Origin: Siccibacter colletis
GTDB taxonomy: Bacteria > Pseudomonadota > Gammaproteobacteria > Enterobacterales > Enterobacteriaceae
DNA: 64,000 nt
Direction: 5' to 3'
Assembly (NCBI RefSeq): GCF_000696575.1
Contig: NZ_JMSQ01000006.1
Location: 310,001-374,000 of the forward strand
This document shows positions 1 to 10,209 of the stretch, piece by piece (positions within the stretch are counted from its first letter, which is position 1; every line of letters begins with the position of its first letter). The position numbers and the translations under genes were made by a program. Below the pieces are notes generated by a model. It did no database searches. It had not been told where the DNA came from and was given only the letters and a program-made list of their open reading frames with translations.

Positions 1-150
1 CTGCTGGCCTTCGTGCCGGCGGTGTGGGCCGTTAACCTGCTGCTCTCTGTAGTGTGGCTGCGCTATTTCCGCCAGGGGCCGGTAGAGTGGGCCTGGCGCC
101 AGCTGACGCGTCTTACCTGCGGCAGTGCTGTAACTGATACATCCAGATAA
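1..150 (+). CDS. yeiB: YeiB, DUF418-family inner-membrane protein (3' end only)
   Basis: The first 150 bases are an open frame ending in TAA. It encodes a hydrophobic stretch followed by a basic tail with a GPVEWAWRQLT motif, typical of the C-terminus of DUF418 membrane proteins. In E. coli yeiB lies directly upstream of galS on the same strand, which fits exactly. Only about 49 codons are inside the window, so nothing can be said about the N-terminal part. The function of YeiB is not firmly known. The identification rests on the short C-terminal motif plus gene order. Confidence 0.75.
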   Translation: MLAFVPAVWAVNLLLSVVWLRYFRQGPVEWAWRQLTRLTCGSAVTDTSR

Positions 151-180
151 CGATCAAGATCACAATCATTAACAAAACGG

Positions 181-215
181 ATGTAACCGTTTTCAAGCAT
201 GTGATTTCCCTCACG
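181..215 (+). promoter_or_regulatory. galS control region: GalS/GalR operator and CRP site
   Basis: Positions 181-196 read ATGTAACCGTTTTCAA, a good match to the GalR/GalS operator consensus and identical to the operator in front of mglB. Positions 200-215 read TGTGA-N6-TCACG, a CRP site with one mismatch. If CRP sits at -41.5, transcription would start near 249, with CAGAAT at 237-242 as the -10 element. Autoregulation of galS and CRP control are known in E. coli. Confidence 0.7.
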
Positions 216-305
216 CAGCGTCCGCCTGCACGCTGCCAGAATAGCGCCTCGTCCTGAACAGGGAGGTGCCTGTGCGTTGCTGCTCAATTCAAAAAGGTGA
301 TGTCT

Positions 306-1328
306 ATGATCACCATTCGTGATGTTGCCCGTCAGGCGGGCGTCTCCGTCGCGACCGTTTCCCGCGTGCTGAACAACAGCGCGCTGGTCAGCCCGGATAC
401 CCGCGACGCCGTGATGCAGGCGGTTTCCCAGCTTGGCTATCGACCCAACGCGAACGCGCAGGCGCTGGCGACGCAGGTCAGCGATACCATTGGCGTGGTG
501 GTGATGGACGTGTCCGACGCCTTCTTCGGTGCGCTGGTGAAAGCGGTGGATATGGTGGCGCAGCAGCACAACAAGTACGTGCTGATCGGCAACAGCTATC
601 ACGAAGCGGAGAAGGAGCGGCATGCGATTGAGGTGCTTATCCGCCAGCGCTGCAGTGCGCTGATCGTGCACTCCAAAGCGTTGGGAGATGACGAGCTGGC
701 GGCCTTTATGGAGCACATGCCGGGGATGGTGCTGATCAACCGCATCGTGCCGGGGTACGAACACCGCTGCGTCGGGCTGGACAACATTGCCGGGGCGATG
801 ATGGCAACGCGTTTACTGCTGGCGCAGGGCCACCAGCGGGTTGGCTATCTGGCGTCCAGCCACAGTATTGAAGATGACGCCCAGCGGCGCGAAGGCTGGC
901 TGCGCGCGCTGGCGGAGCAGGGCATTACCCCTTCCGACAGCTGGATTGGCACCGGATCGCCGGATATGCAGGGCGGCGAGGCCGCGATGGTGGAACTGCT
1001 CGGCCGCAATTTACAGCTCAGCGCGGTATTCGCCTACAACGACAGTATGGCCGCCGGGGCGCTGACCACCCTCAAAGACAACGGCATCGCCGTGCCGCAG
1101 CAGCTTTCACTCATTGGTTTCGATGATATTCCCATTGCCCGGTACACCGATCCGCAGCTCACGACAGTGCGTTATCCGGTGGTGTCGATGGCGCGTCTGG
1201 CTACCGAGCTGGCCCTGCAGGGGGCGGCGGGAATGCTGGATCGCGAGGCGACGCATTGCTTTATGCCGACGGTAGTAAGACGCCATTCTGTGGCCTCGAA
1301 ACAAAGTGTGGCGCCGATCACTAACTGA
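306..1328 (+). CDS. galS: GalS, galactose isorepressor (LacI family)
   Basis: LacI-family DNA-binding repressor that controls the mgl galactose importer and gal genes in response to galactose. The N-terminal helix-turn-helix (about residues 2-22, [20 protein letters not shown]) is intact, followed by a periplasmic-binding-protein-like sugar domain ending in VRRHS..ITN, as in E. coli GalS. The ATG at 306 gives 340 residues and the MITIRDV start of E. coli GalS, with AAGGTG at 294-299 as ribosome-binding site. In-frame starts at 297 and 300 are less likely. It lies just upstream of mglBAC on the same strand, as in E. coli. GalR is the close paralogue, but the position next to mgl identifies GalS. 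Confidence 0.97.
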   Translation: MITIRDVARQAGVSVATVSRVLNNSALVSPDTRDAVMQAVSQLGYRPNANAQALATQVSDTIGVVVMDVSDAFFGALVKAVDMVAQQHNKYVLIGNSYHEAEKERHAIEVLIRQRCSALIVHSKALGDDELAAFMEHMPGMVLINRIVPGYEHRCVGLDNIAGAMMATRLLLAQGHQRVGYLASSHSIEDDAQRREGWLRALAEQGITPSDSWIGTGSPDMQGGEAAMVELLGRNLQLSAVFAYNDSMAAGALTTLKDNGIAVPQQLSLIGFDDIPIARYTDPQLTTVRYPVVSMARLATELALQGAAGMLDREATHCFMPTVVRRHSVASKQSVAPITN

Positions 1329-1340
1329 TTATCTGACGTG

Positions 1341-1430
1341 ATGTAACCGTTTTCAATCTGTGAGTAAATTCACAGATTATTAACAAGGCGGTGTCTATAG
1401 TGACAGCGTTTTCAGGGCTGAAACGCTATG
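1341..1430 (+). promoter_or_regulatory. mglBAC promoter: GalS operator, perfect CRP site, -10 box, palindrome
   Basis: A GalS operator at 1341-1356 is the same 16-mer as in front of galS. A perfect CRP palindrome (TGTGA-N6-TCACA) lies at 1359-1374. Its centre (1366.5) lies 41.5 bases before 1408, and TATAGT at 1396-1401 falls exactly at -12 to -7 of a start at 1408: a class II CRP promoter. Around and after that start, an imperfect inverted repeat (1405-1427, arms AGCGTTTTCAG and CTGAAACGCT) could be a second operator. The leader to mglB is then about 215 bases. Confidence 0.8.
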
Positions 1431-1622
1431 TAACGGTGATTAATCGTTTTAACCATAGTCATTACCTCTAAAACATCTAAAAAAACGCAGTTCTGGAGCG
1501 TTACCGAACACGGAAGAAAAAACTTTAGTCAGTGAACTTCGGCATTCAGTAACGTCTCATTAACATTGCTGTCCTGCCGCCAGTTATACACTCGAACTAC
1601 CCTGCATAAAACCGGAGATACC

Positions 1623-2621
1623 ATGAATAAGAAGGTGTTAACCCTGTCCGCCGTGATGTCTTGTATGCTGTTTGGGGCGGCTGCCAATGCTGCTGATACC
1701 CGCATCGGTGTGACCATCTATAAGTATGACGACAACTTTATGTCCGTTGTGCGCAAGGCCGTCGAGAAGGAAGCCAAAGCCTCCCCGGATGTTCAGCTGC
1801 TGATGAACGACTCGCAGAACGACCAGTCCAAACAGAACGACCAGATCGACGTACTGCTGGCAAAAGGGGTTAAATCCCTGGCGATTAACCTGGTAGACCC
1901 GGCTGCTGCAGGGACCGTTATCGAGAAAGCGCGCGGCCAGAATGTGCCGATCGTCTTCTTCAACAAAGAGCCGGCCCGCAAAGCGCTCGACAGCTATGAC
2001 AAAGCGTTTTACGTCGGTACCGACTCCAAAGAATCCGGCATTATTCAGGGCGACCTGATTGCCAAGCACTGGGCAGCAAACCAGGGCTGGGATCTGAACA
2101 AAGACGGTCAGATCCAGTTCGTCCTGCTGAAAGGCGAGCCGGGCCACCCGGATGCTGAAGCACGTACCACTTACGTGATCAAAGAGCTGAACGACAAAGG
2201 CCTGAAAACCCAGCAGCTGCAGATGGATACCGCCATGTGGGATACCGCTATGGCTAAAGACAAAATGGACGCGTGGCTCTCTGGCCCGAACGCCAACAAA
2301 ATTGAAGTCGTGATCGCCAACAACGATGCGATGGCAATGGGTGCCGTGGAAGCGCTGAAAGCACACAATAAATCCAGCATTCCGGTATTCGGTGTTGATG
2401 CCCTGCCAGAAGCGCTGGCGCTGGTGAAATCCGGTGCGCTGGCCGGTACCGTGCTGAACGATGCGAACAACCAGGCGAAAGCGACCTTCGATCTGGCGAA
2501 AAACCTGGCCGACGGTAAAGAAGCCGCAGCCGGTACCAACTGGAAAATCGAAAATAAAGTCGTGCGTATCCCGTACGTTGGGGTTGATAAAGAAAACCTC
2601 GCGCAGTTCAGCAATAAATAA
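1623..2621 (+). CDS. mglB: MglB, periplasmic galactose/glucose-binding protein
   Basis: Substrate-binding protein of the Mgl ABC importer for D-galactose, glucose and methyl-beta-galactoside, and ligand receptor for the Trg chemoreceptor. 332 residues, as in E. coli, with a signal peptide cut after about residue 23 (..[11 protein letters not shown]). The calcium-binding loop DLNKDGQIQ and the hinge/sugar-binding segments ([27 protein letters not shown]) are conserved. ATG 1623 is preceded by GGAG at 1614-1617 and gives the E. coli start MNKKVLTL; an upstream in-frame start at 1566 lacks support. It is the first gene of mglBAC and is followed by a hairpin that should keep it expressed above mglA and mglC. 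Confidence 0.98.
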   Translation: MNKKVLTLSAVMSCMLFGAAANAADTRIGVTIYKYDDNFMSVVRKAVEKEAKASPDVQLLMNDSQNDQSKQNDQIDVLLAKGVKSLAINLVDPAAAGTVIEKARGQNVPIVFFNKEPARKALDSYDKAFYVGTDSKESGIIQGDLIAKHWAANQGWDLNKDGQIQFVLLKGEPGHPDAEARTTYVIKELNDKGLKTQQLQMDTAMWDTAMAKDKMDAWLSGPNANKIEVVIANNDAMAMGAVEALKAHNKSSIPVFGVDALPEALALVKSGALAGTVLNDANNQAKATFDLAKNLADGKEAAAGTNWKIENKVVRIPYVGVDKENLAQFSNK

Positions 2622-2640
2622 AAGTCAGCACGATATTCCT

Positions 2641-2663
2641 GGGCGCACGTTGTGCGCCCTTTT
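2641..2663 (+). terminator. mglB-mglA intercistronic hairpin (partial terminator / mRNA stabiliser)
   Basis: An 8-bp perfect stem, GGGCGCAC (2641-2648) with GTGCGCCC (2652-2659), has a 3-base loop and is followed by TTTT. The form is that of a Rho-independent terminator, but mglA starts 44 bases later with no evident promoter. The usual reading is partial termination and protection of the mglB mRNA, so that binding protein exceeds the membrane parts. Confidence 0.75.
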
Positions 2664-2706
2664 AGACGCTTACGCGTAAACATTATATACGCCGTCAGGG
2701 TTAACT

Positions 2707-4227
2707 ATGGTCAGCAATAATACGCAATCGGCAGGCGAATACTTGTTGGAAATGAGCGGTATCAACAAGACATTCCCCGGCGTTAAGGCACTCGATAATG
2801 TGAACCTTAAGGTGCGTCCGCACTCTATTCACGCGCTGATGGGCGAGAATGGGGCGGGCAAATCCACATTGCTCAAATGCCTTTTCGGGATCTATAAAAA
2901 AGATTCCGGCAGTATTCTTTTTCAGGGACAAGAGATTGATTTCCAGTCGGCCAAAGAGGCGCTGGAAAACGGTATTTCGATGGTGCATCAGGAACTGAAC
3001 CTGGTATTACAGCGTTCGGTTATGGATAACATGTGGCTGGGGCGTTACCCCACCAAAGGCGTATTTGTCGATCAGGACAAAATGTACCGCGATACCAAAG
3101 CGATCTTTGACGAGCTGGATATTGATATCGATCCGCGCGCGCGCGTGGGTACGCTTTCCGTATCGCAGATGCAGATGATCGAAATCGCCAAAGCGTTTTC
3201 CTACGATGCCAAAATCGTCATTATGGACGAGCCCACCTCGTCGCTGACGGAAAAAGAAGTTAACCACCTGTTCTCTATTATTCGTAAGCTGAAAGAGCGT
3301 GGCTGCGGTATTGTTTATATCTCTCATAAGATGGAAGAGATATTCCAGCTGTGCGATGAAATTACCATTCTGCGCGACGGTCAGTGGATCGCCACCCAGC
3401 CGCTGGAAGGGCTGGACATGGATAAGATCATCGCCATGATGGTCGGCCGCTCGCTCAACCAGCGCTTCCCGGATAAAGAGAACCAGCCGGGTGAAGTGAT
3501 CCTTGAGGTGCGCAACCTGACTTCGCTGCGCCAGCCGTCAATTCGTGATGTCTCTTTCGACCTGCATAAAGGTGAAATTCTTGGCATCGCCGGGCTGGTT
3601 GGGGCGAAGCGTACCGATATTGTGGAAACGCTGTTCGGTATTCGCGAGAAGTCCGGCGGCACTATTTCCCTGCACGGTAAGAAAATTAATAACCACACCG
3701 CCAACGAAGCGATTAATCATGGCTTCGCGTTGGTAACCGAAGAACGCCGTTCGACCGGGATCTATGCCTATCTCGATATTGGTTTTAACTCGTTAATTTC
3801 CAATATTCGTAACTATAAAAGCAAAATCGGCCTGCTTGATACTTCACGCATGAAAAGCGATACCCAGTGGGTAATCGACTCTATGCGCGTAAAAACGCCG
3901 GGGCATCATACCCAGATCGGTTCCTTGTCCGGGGGTAACCAGCAGAAGGTGATTATTGGTCGCTGGCTGTTAACCCAGCCGGAAATACTGATGCTTGATG
4001 AACCGACCCGCGGTATTGACGTCGGCGCGAAGTTTGAAATTTATCAGCTGATTGCCGAACTGGCGAAGAAAGGGAAGGGGATCATTATTATCTCCTCCGA
4101 AATGCCGGAGCTGTTAGGCATCACAGACCGTATTCTGGTTATGAGCAATGGCCTCGTCTCCGGAATTGTTGACACCAAAACGACAACGCAAAACGAAATA
4201 CTGCGTCTTGCGTCTTTGCACCTTTAA
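2707..4227 (+). CDS. mglA: MglA, galactose ABC importer ATPase (two nucleotide-binding domains)
   Basis: Tandem-domain ATPase of the CUT2 class that energises the MglC membrane channel. 506 residues, same as E. coli. The first domain has Walker [10 protein letters not shown] (about residues 46-54), signature LSVSQ and Walker [11 protein letters not shown]. The second domain has a degenerate Walker A (GLVGAKRTD), a canonical LSGGNQQK signature and [11 protein letters not shown]. Degeneracy of one site is normal in this family (RbsA, AraG). The start at 2707 gives [16 protein letters not shown], parallel to E. coli. Co-transcribed with mglB and mglC; mglC begins 15 bases after its stop. Confidence 0.98.
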   Translation: MVSNNTQSAGEYLLEMSGINKTFPGVKALDNVNLKVRPHSIHALMGENGAGKSTLLKCLFGIYKKDSGSILFQGQEIDFQSAKEALENGISMVHQELNLVLQRSVMDNMWLGRYPTKGVFVDQDKMYRDTKAIFDELDIDIDPRARVGTLSVSQMQMIEIAKAFSYDAKIVIMDEPTSSLTEKEVNHLFSIIRKLKERGCGIVYISHKMEEIFQLCDEITILRDGQWIATQPLEGLDMDKIIAMMVGRSLNQRFPDKENQPGEVILEVRNLTSLRQPSIRDVSFDLHKGEILGIAGLVGAKRTDIVETLFGIREKSGGTISLHGKKINNHTANEAINHGFALVTEERRSTGIYAYLDIGFNSLISNIRNYKSKIGLLDTSRMKSDTQWVIDSMRVKTPGHHTQIGSLSGGNQQKVIIGRWLLTQPEILMLDEPTRGIDVGAKFEIYQLIAELAKKGKGIIIISSEMPELLGITDRILVMSNGLVSGIVDTKTTTQNEILRLASLHL

Positions 4228-4242
4228 GATCAGGGGCTCCTC

Positions 4243-5253
4243 ATGAGTGCGTTAAATAAGAAAAGTTTTCTTACTTATCTGAAAGAAGGCGGTATTTACG
4301 TCGTCCTTTTAGTGTTATTAGCCATTATTATTTTCCAGGATCCCACATTCTTAAGTCTGCTCAACCTGAGTAACATTCTGACCCAGTCGTCGGTGCGTAT
4401 TATTATCGCCCTCGGCGTGGCCGGGCTTATCGTGACCCAGGGTACTGACCTGTCAGCCGGTCGCCAGGTGGGTCTGGCGGCGGTGGTAGCGGCAACGCTG
4501 CTACAGTCGATGGAGAACGCCAACAAGGTGTTCCCGGAGATGGCAACCATGCCGATTGCGCTGGTGATCCTGATCGTCTGCGCCATTGGTGCCATTATCG
4601 GTCTGATTAACGGCATTATCATTGCCTATCTGAACGTGACGCCGTTTATTACCACCCTCGGCACCATGATTATCGTTTACGGTATCAACTCCCTGTACTA
4701 CGACTTCGTGGGCGCATCGCCGATTTCGGGCTTCGACAGTGGATTCTCGACCTTCACCCAGGGATTTATCGCCATGGGCAGCTTCCGCCTCTCCTACATC
4801 ACCTTCTACGCCCTGATTGCGGTGGCGTTCGTCTGGGTGCTGTGGAACAAAACCCGCTTCGGTAAGAACATCTTCGCCATCGGTGGTAACCCGGAAGCGG
4901 CGAAAGTGTCAGGCGTAAACGTCGCGCTGAACCTGCTGATGATCTATGCCCTGTCAGGCGTGTTCTATGCCTTCGGCGGGCTGCTGGAAGCGGGCCGTAT
5001 CGGCTCTGCCACCAACAACCTCGGCTTTATGTATGAGCTGGACGCCATTGCCGCCTGCGTGGTGGGTGGCGTATCGTTCAGCGGCGGTGTGGGCACTGTG
5101 TTTGGCGTGGTGACCGGGGTGATCATCTTCACCGTGATCAACTATGGCCTTACCTATATCGGCATCAACCCTTACTGGCAGTACATCATCAAGGGCGCAA
5201 TCATTATCTTCGCCGTCGCCCTGGATTCACTGAAGTACGCGCGTAAAAAATAA
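4243..5253 (+). CDS. mglC: MglC, galactose ABC importer permease
   Basis: Membrane subunit of the Mgl importer, 336 residues. It has the many hydrophobic segments of the BPD_transp_2 (RbsC/AraH/XylH) family and its conserved GTDLSAGRQVGLAA, NVTPFITTLGTM and SGVFYAFGGLLEAGRIGSA segments. It is the last gene of mglBAC, 15 bases after mglA, with AGGGGCTCCTC before ATG 4243, and is followed within 25 bases by a strong terminator that closes the operon. Confidence 0.98.
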   Translation: MSALNKKSFLTYLKEGGIYVVLLVLLAIIIFQDPTFLSLLNLSNILTQSSVRIIIALGVAGLIVTQGTDLSAGRQVGLAAVVAATLLQSMENANKVFPEMATMPIALVILIVCAIGAIIGLINGIIIAYLNVTPFITTLGTMIIVYGINSLYYDFVGASPISGFDSGFSTFTQGFIAMGSFRLSYITFYALIAVAFVWVLWNKTRFGKNIFAIGGNPEAAKVSGVNVALNLLMIYALSGVFYAFGGLLEAGRIGSATNNLGFMYELDAIAACVVGGVSFSGGVGTVFGVVTGVIIFTVINYGLTYIGINPYWQYIIKGAIIIFAVALDSLKYARKK

Positions 5254-5274
5254 CAAATACGTGGTTATCGTCCT

Positions 5275-5300
5275 GCCCCCGCTTGCGGGGGCTTTTTTTT
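5275..5300 (+). terminator. Rho-independent terminator of mglBAC
   Basis: Perfect 8-bp stem GCCCCCGC/GCGGGGGC (5275-5282 and 5285-5292) with a 2-base TT loop by strict pairing, followed by eight T (5293-5300). The stop codon of the converging gene overlaps the end of the T tract. Confidence 0.95.
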
Positions 5301-6060
5301 ATTCCGCGTTCTGCATTCCCAGCGCCAGCGTGTGTGCCGGGTCGAACAGCGAGACGCTCTCCACTTCGCTCAACAGCACCACCTTGCGAAAATCCAGCGC
5401 CGACTGTGGCTCAGACGTGAGGTCGATGTCGTGGCTGGCATACCAGGCACTGTAGTTGTTCTCCACCACAAAGCTGCCCTTATGGCGATCGCGATAGCCG
5501 CTGAGCATCGGGACCAGCACCAGGTTGTTAGTATCGAAGCTGTCGAACGTTGCCCGGTGCACCATACCGATATACACCCGTTGGGATTTGAGCGTGACCC
5601 ACGCCAGCTGACCTGTCTCCATGCACTGGTACAGCAGCCCTTCAAAACCGTTGGTGCGCGACAGCTGCTTATACAGCTTGCGTCGGCCCAGGCTGTCGAG
5701 GCGGGCGCTGCCTGCCCAGTTGGAGCGATAGAGGCAGAACAGCACCGCAAACGACAGCATGATCACCACCGGTGCCTGAATACCCAGGAAGCTCCAGGTC
5801 ATAAAATCGACGTGGTAATTATGCGTTTCCGGGCCGAACATTCCCGGCAGGGCGTTCATACCGAGCGAGGCAAGCAGGAGCAGGATCCACAGCAGGGCGG
5901 TAGCAAGAATGCCCTGCAGGACGAAGATACAGCCGTAGAGCGCCACCAGGAAATAGACATCCCAGCCTGAGGTGCGTTTGAATTTGAAGCGGGTCGAGAG
6001 ATCGGTACTGGTGTACCAGTAGCCGCAGACCATTAATACCATAAAGATTGCCGTACCCAC
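5299..6060 (-). CDS. Unknown inner-membrane protein with C-terminal soluble domain
   Basis: I do not recognise this 253-residue protein. Hydrophobic segments lie at about residues 3-17, 35-67 (long enough for two spans) and 92-112. A soluble domain follows (about 115-253) that contains short beta-like stretches (AWVTLKSQRVYIGMV, NLVLVPMLSGYRD) reminiscent of small beta-barrel domains attached to membrane anchors. It starts at a GTG one base after the stop of the 64-residue gene, so the two are translationally coupled. Its stop lies in the mgl terminator T tract. An ATG six codons inside (6042) is an alternative start. The pair replaces yeiS-preT-preA of E. coli at this site. Function unknown. 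Confidence 0.75.
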   Translation of the reverse strand: MGTAIFMVLMVCGYWYTSTDLSTRFKFKRTSGWDVYFLVALYGCIFVLQGILATALLWILLLLASLGMNALPGMFGPETHNYHVDFMTWSFLGIQAPVVIMLSFAVLFCLYRSNWAGSARLDSLGRRKLYKQLSRTNGFEGLLYQCMETGQLAWVTLKSQRVYIGMVHRATFDSFDTNNLVLVPMLSGYRDRHKGSFVVENNYSAWYASHDIDLTSEPQSALDFRKVVLLSEVESVSLFDPAHTLALGMQNAE

Positions 6061-6061
6061 G

Positions 6062-6256
6062 TTAAGCCCTCTTCAGCGATTCAACGTGACGGGCAAAATC
6101 TTCTTTAACCGCCTTACAGTGGATATTGACCCGCGCATTGCCATCTTCATCAATGACAATCCGCGCGCCATCATCGATAGCATCCTGGACATCTTCCCGG
6201 CTCAGAACCTGAACCAGTTTTTCGGGACTGGTAAAAAGTGAACGAAATAATCTCAT
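6062..6256 (-). CDS. Small acidic/basic cytoplasmic protein, 64 residues, unknown
   Basis: A short protein with a basic N-terminus (MRLFRSLFTSPEKL), an acidic centre (DVQDAIDDGARIVIDEDGNARVN) and a charged helical end. There is no signal peptide or membrane span. A strong ribosome-binding site (AGGAGG, nine bases before the ATG at 6256) supports real translation, and the next gene starts one base after its stop. Together they look like a two-gene operon of a small soluble protein and a membrane protein. I recognise no family and infer no function. Confidence 0.7.
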   Translation of the reverse strand: MRLFRSLFTSPEKLVQVLSREDVQDAIDDGARIVIDEDGNARVNIHCKAVKEDFARHVESLKRA

Positions 6257-6382
6257 AGGTAAAAACCTCCTCGGCAGAAAGTATAGGAGGTCAGACCGGG
6301 TTTACGGATAAAGTCTGTGGGTTATAGAACATTCCTGGGAAATAGGGCGACGCGCAGCGAAAGACGCGTCGCCAGAGGCGGG

Positions 6383-7498
6383 TTACTCTTTGGACGTGTC
6401 CGGGGCAGTATGGCCGGGCGTCAGCTCGTCGTCGCCGGTGATACGACGTTTTTCACTGTCGGCCTGATAGAAGTAGTTCCAGCAGGTCACGAACAGCGCA
6501 GCGATCAGCGGCCCGATCACAAAGCCGTTGATGCCGTAGATGCTAAGCCCGCCGAGTGTGGCAATCAGGATCAGCCAGTCCGGCATGCGAATGTCTTTCC
6601 CCACCAGCAACGGACGCAGCAGGTTGTCTGACAGACCGACCACCACCACAAACCACAGCGTCAGCAGGACGCCTTTCACCACCATACCGGTAGCGAACAG
6701 ATAGATGGCCGCAGGGATCCAGATAAGCGCGGTGCCTACCGCCGGGATCAGCGACAGGAACGCCATCAGCGCGCCCCACAGCAGGCTGGCTTCGATACCG
6801 GCAAACCAGAACGCGACCCCACCGAGAATACCCTGCACCACGGCGACCACAATGGTGCCTTTTACCGTTGCCCTGGCGACCGCGGCAAAACGGGCAAACA
6901 GGCGGTACTTCATGTGGTTATCCAGCGGAATGGCTTTGAAGATCAACTCTACCAGCCGCGCGCCGTCTTTCAGGAAGAAGAACAGCAGATAGAGCATCAC
7001 GCCGAAGCCGATAGCGACGCTGAAGGTGTTGCGGCCAATGAGCATCACGCTACCGGCAGCGTACTGGCTGCCCTGCAGCGCCATATCCGACAGCCTGGTG
7101 CGGATGGCGGGCAGGTTATCCACCTGATAGTCGGCCATGATGCGGCGCGCCCAGTCCGGCAGATAACTGACGACGTCATTGAACAGCGAAGTCATGGTGG
7201 CGTTATCGCCCTGCATTGAGCGATAGACGGTGTTGAACTCACTCGCCAGCGACGAGGTGATCATCACCAGTGGAGTAAACACGATCAGGCAGATCAGCAG
7301 CAGCGTGAGCAGCGAGGCGAGGCCGTTTCTGCCGCCGGTGGTGCGGCTGAGCCAGATTTTCGTTCTGTAGAAGATGACGGCCAGAATCGCGGCCCACAGC
7401 ACCGGGGAGCTGTAGGGGCGTAAAATATTAAAAAACGCCAGCGTAACCAGCGCGAGAATCAACCCAAAAAGGATTTTTGAGGTTCGTCCTGTAAGCAT
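6383..7498 (-). CDS. AI-2E transporter family membrane protein
   Basis: Polytopic inner-membrane protein of 371 residues of the AI-2E_transport family (PF01594; relatives YdiK, PerM, TqsA). Hydrophobic spans cover the N-terminal 80 residues, then a soluble loop (about 85-150), then further spans. The family motif near the C-terminus (LSDNLLRPLLVGKDIRMP..) and the following GGLSIYGINGFVIGPLIAALF are clear. Members have been linked to autoinducer-2 export, Na+/H+ exchange or remain unassigned, so no substrate is claimed. It ends in a charged tail (SEKRRITGDDEL). Alone on its strand, between the unknown two-gene unit and sanA. Confidence 0.9.
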   Translation of the reverse strand: MLTGRTSKILFGLILALVTLAFFNILRPYSSPVLWAAILAVIFYRTKIWLSRTTGGRNGLASLLTLLLICLIVFTPLVMITSSLASEFNTVYRSMQGDNATMTSLFNDVVSYLPDWARRIMADYQVDNLPAIRTRLSDMALQGSQYAAGSVMLIGRNTFSVAIGFGVMLYLLFFFLKDGARLVELIFKAIPLDNHMKYRLFARFAAVARATVKGTIVVAVVQGILGGVAFWFAGIEASLLWGALMAFLSLIPAVGTALIWIPAAIYLFATGMVVKGVLLTLWFVVVVGLSDNLLRPLLVGKDIRMPDWLILIATLGGLSIYGINGFVIGPLIAALFVTCWNYFYQADSEKRRITGDDELTPGHTAPDTSKE

Positions 7499-7587
7499 GT
7501 GACTTCCTTATTTTTCGACATGTTGCACAGAGTATGGCCCATAAGCGTGGTTTGGGCGCAATCCCACAGCCGGCAACAAACGGGCGG

Positions 7588-8310
<723 letters not shown>

Positions 8311-8413
8311 TCAAATGCGGATGAAATTTCACCCCAAGGCTACTGTAAGCGCGGGGTTTCGGCAACCGGTGGCGATGCGGTTGCGCTAAATTTCACCGCA
8401 TCGCACACCGGTA

Positions 8414-9298
8414 TCAGGCGATTGTCAGACGTTCGACGCGCTCGCAGCCCACGGATTTCAGCGTTGCCACGGTGGCGTCCCACTGCATCAGCGTCGCGTC
8501 GGCTTTCTCCGCCAGCACCGCGCGGGTGATGTCAGCATAGTCGTAGCCGCTCAGGCTCAGCACGTTAAGAGCGCATTGCAGCGGCGGCAGCGTCGGGTTG
8601 AATGCGGCGTTTTCCGCGTAGCTGCCGGTGAACACCGTGCCGTCCTGCATCTCAATGGCGATGCCGGATGGCGAGTTACTGTAGGGCGCGTGGCTGCGGT
8701 TGGCAGCAGCCAGTGCGGCCTGGCTCAGCGCGTCGCCTTCGGCGTGCAGACCGTGGGACTGCGGGTCCATCAGCAGGTGGACGATCTCCAGATCGCGCGG
8801 GCCGAACGCATCTGGCAGGTAGTCACCCAGCGTGGCGCTGGTGCGGCCCGGCAGGTTGATGCGCAGGGTCAGGCCGCTGTTCAGCTCGTTCATAAACTGG
8901 CGGCAGTGCCCGCACGGCGTGTAGTTGACGGTGAGCGCTGCCAGCTGCGTCTCACCGCGCATCCAGGCGTGGCTGATGGCGCTCTGCTCGGCGTGGACCG
9001 TCTGCTGCATGGTGGTGCCCGGGAATTCCATGTTACCGCCGAAGTAGAGATTGCCGCTGACGCCGCGCGCTACCGCGCCGACGTTAAAATGCGAAATCCC
9101 GGTGCGTGCACAGGCAGCAGCCAGCGGTAGCAGGGCGAAGGCCAGCGCGTCATCATCGAGGCCACTTCGTTTCTTCAGCCCGGTTGCCTGGTCGGCGGTA
9201 AACATTGCCGGGAAATGATCATGGTCGAGCAGGAGAGCAAGCGCGGATTGCAGATCTGCCGTCAGCTGTTCAAACGATGAGTGAAAACGTGAGTGCAT
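8414..9298 (-). CDS. cdd: Cytidine deaminase
   Basis: Zinc enzyme that deaminates cytidine and deoxycytidine to uridine and deoxyuridine in pyrimidine salvage. The start at 9298 gives [12 protein letters not shown] and 294 residues, identical in length to E. coli Cdd; an upstream in-frame start at 9331 would add 11 hydrophobic residues without support. The zinc ligands and catalytic acid are present: H102-A-E104 and C129-G-H-C132. The second, catalytically inactive deaminase-like half follows, as in the dimeric E. coli enzyme. The region before the gene carries CRP-like sites, as expected for CytR/CRP control of nucleoside genes. Confidence 0.97.
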   Translation of the reverse strand: MHSRFHSSFEQLTADLQSALALLLDHDHFPAMFTADQATGLKKRSGLDDDALAFALLPLAAACARTGISHFNVGAVARGVSGNLYFGGNMEFPGTTMQQTVHAEQSAISHAWMRGETQLAALTVNYTPCGHCRQFMNELNSGLTLRINLPGRTSATLGDYLPDAFGPRDLEIVHLLMDPQSHGLHAEGDALSQAALAAANRSHAPYSNSPSGIAIEMQDGTVFTGSYAENAAFNPTLPPLQCALNVLSLSGYDYADITRAVLAEKADATLMQWDATVATLKSVGCERVERLTIA

Positions 9299-9370
9299 GG
9301 CTACGCCTCTTAGCAAAAATAGAACCATCAAAATCGGGATCGTAGTTTACGGGCCCGGTTGCCCTTTATA

Positions 9371-9438
9371 TGTGATCTGTGTCGCGCTGAAAATGTAATA
9401 AATGAAATTAAAAACAAAATTGCGCGACGCATCGCAAG
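9371..9438 (-). promoter_or_regulatory. cdd upstream region with two CRP-like sites (CRP/CytR type)
   Basis: TGTGA-N6-TCGCG at 9371-9386 is a good CRP half-site with a degenerate partner. The segment 9420-9438 reads on the minus strand as TTGCGATGCGTCGCGCA, the same kind of weak CRP palindrome known in front of E. coli cdd, where CytR binds between two CRP sites. The assignment is by analogy and spacing; the exact promoter elements were not resolved. Confidence 0.45.
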
Positions 9439-9459
9439 TTTTTGGGGCATGAGAGGGGC

Positions 9460-9487
9460 AAAACCGCTTTAGCCTGCACTAAAGCGG
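9460..9487 (-). terminator. Rho-independent terminator after yohJ-yohK
   Basis: Read on the minus strand: CCGCTTTAG, six-base loop, CTAAAGCGG, then TTTT. It lies 30 bases beyond the yohK stop and separates yohJK from cdd. Confidence 0.85.
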
Positions 9488-9516
9488 TGACGGACAGATG
9501 ACGGGAGCGGAGCGCT

Positions 9517-10209
9517 TTAGCCCCAGAGCAGCAGAATGAGCGGGAAGATAAACGGGGCCAGCAGGGAGGTAATAATCCCGCACATCACCAGCGCCAGCGA
9601 GCTGAACGCCCCTTCCTGATAATCGAGTTCCGCACAGCGGGCGGTGCCGAGGGCGTGGGACGCAGTGCCCATCGCCAGGCCGCGCGAGGCTTTCGTGCGG
9701 ATGCGCATCGCGTTGAGCAGCGTGTGACCAAACACCGCGCCGAGAATGCCGACAAAAATCACGCATACCGCGCTGATAGCCGGAATACCGCCGATGCTGC
9801 CGCCCACCGCCATCGCAATCGGCGTGGTGACGGACTTAGGCAGGACCGAGGCGGCGATCTCCGGCGACGCGCCCATCCACAGGGCCACCGAGGTGCCGGT
9901 GAACATCGCCACCACGCTGCCAATAAAGCAGACCAGAATAATGGATTTCCAGCGCGCGCGGATCTGGTGCAGCTGTTCATACAGCGGGAAGGCCAGCGCC
10001 ACTACCGCGGGCTGCAGCAGGTCGTTAAGGATTTTGCTGCCGGCAAAGTACCGTTCATAGGAGACGCCGGTGACCAGCAGCAGCGGAATAATCACGGCCA
10101 TCGATACCAGCAGCGGATTAAGCAGCGGCATTTTCACCCACGCCGCCAGCCTGCGTGCAGCAAAAAAGACGATCAGGGATAACGGCAACGACCACCAGAT
10201 TTCGCTCAT
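9517..10209 (-). CDS. yohK: YohK, LrgB/CidB-family membrane protein
   Basis: Polytopic inner-membrane protein of 230 residues of the LrgB/CidB family. Conserved family segments are visible: ...[13 protein letters not shown] near the N-terminus and [16 protein letters not shown] in the middle. With YohJ it forms the two-part LrgAB/CidAB-type unit, which in other bacteria has been linked to holin-like control of autolysis and to export or uptake of small organic acids such as pyruvate. The ATG overlaps the yohJ stop by four bases, so the two are translationally coupled. The precise substrate in enterobacteria is open. Confidence 0.93.
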   Translation of the reverse strand: MSEIWWSLPLSLIVFFAARRLAAWVKMPLLNPLLVSMAVIIPLLLVTGVSYERYFAGSKILNDLLQPAVVALAFPLYEQLHQIRARWKSIILVCFIGSVVAMFTGTSVALWMGASPEIAASVLPKSVTTPIAMAVGGSIGGIPAISAVCVIFVGILGAVFGHTLLNAMRIRTKASRGLAMGTASHALGTARCAELDYQEGAFSSLALVMCGIITSLLAPFIFPLILLLWG

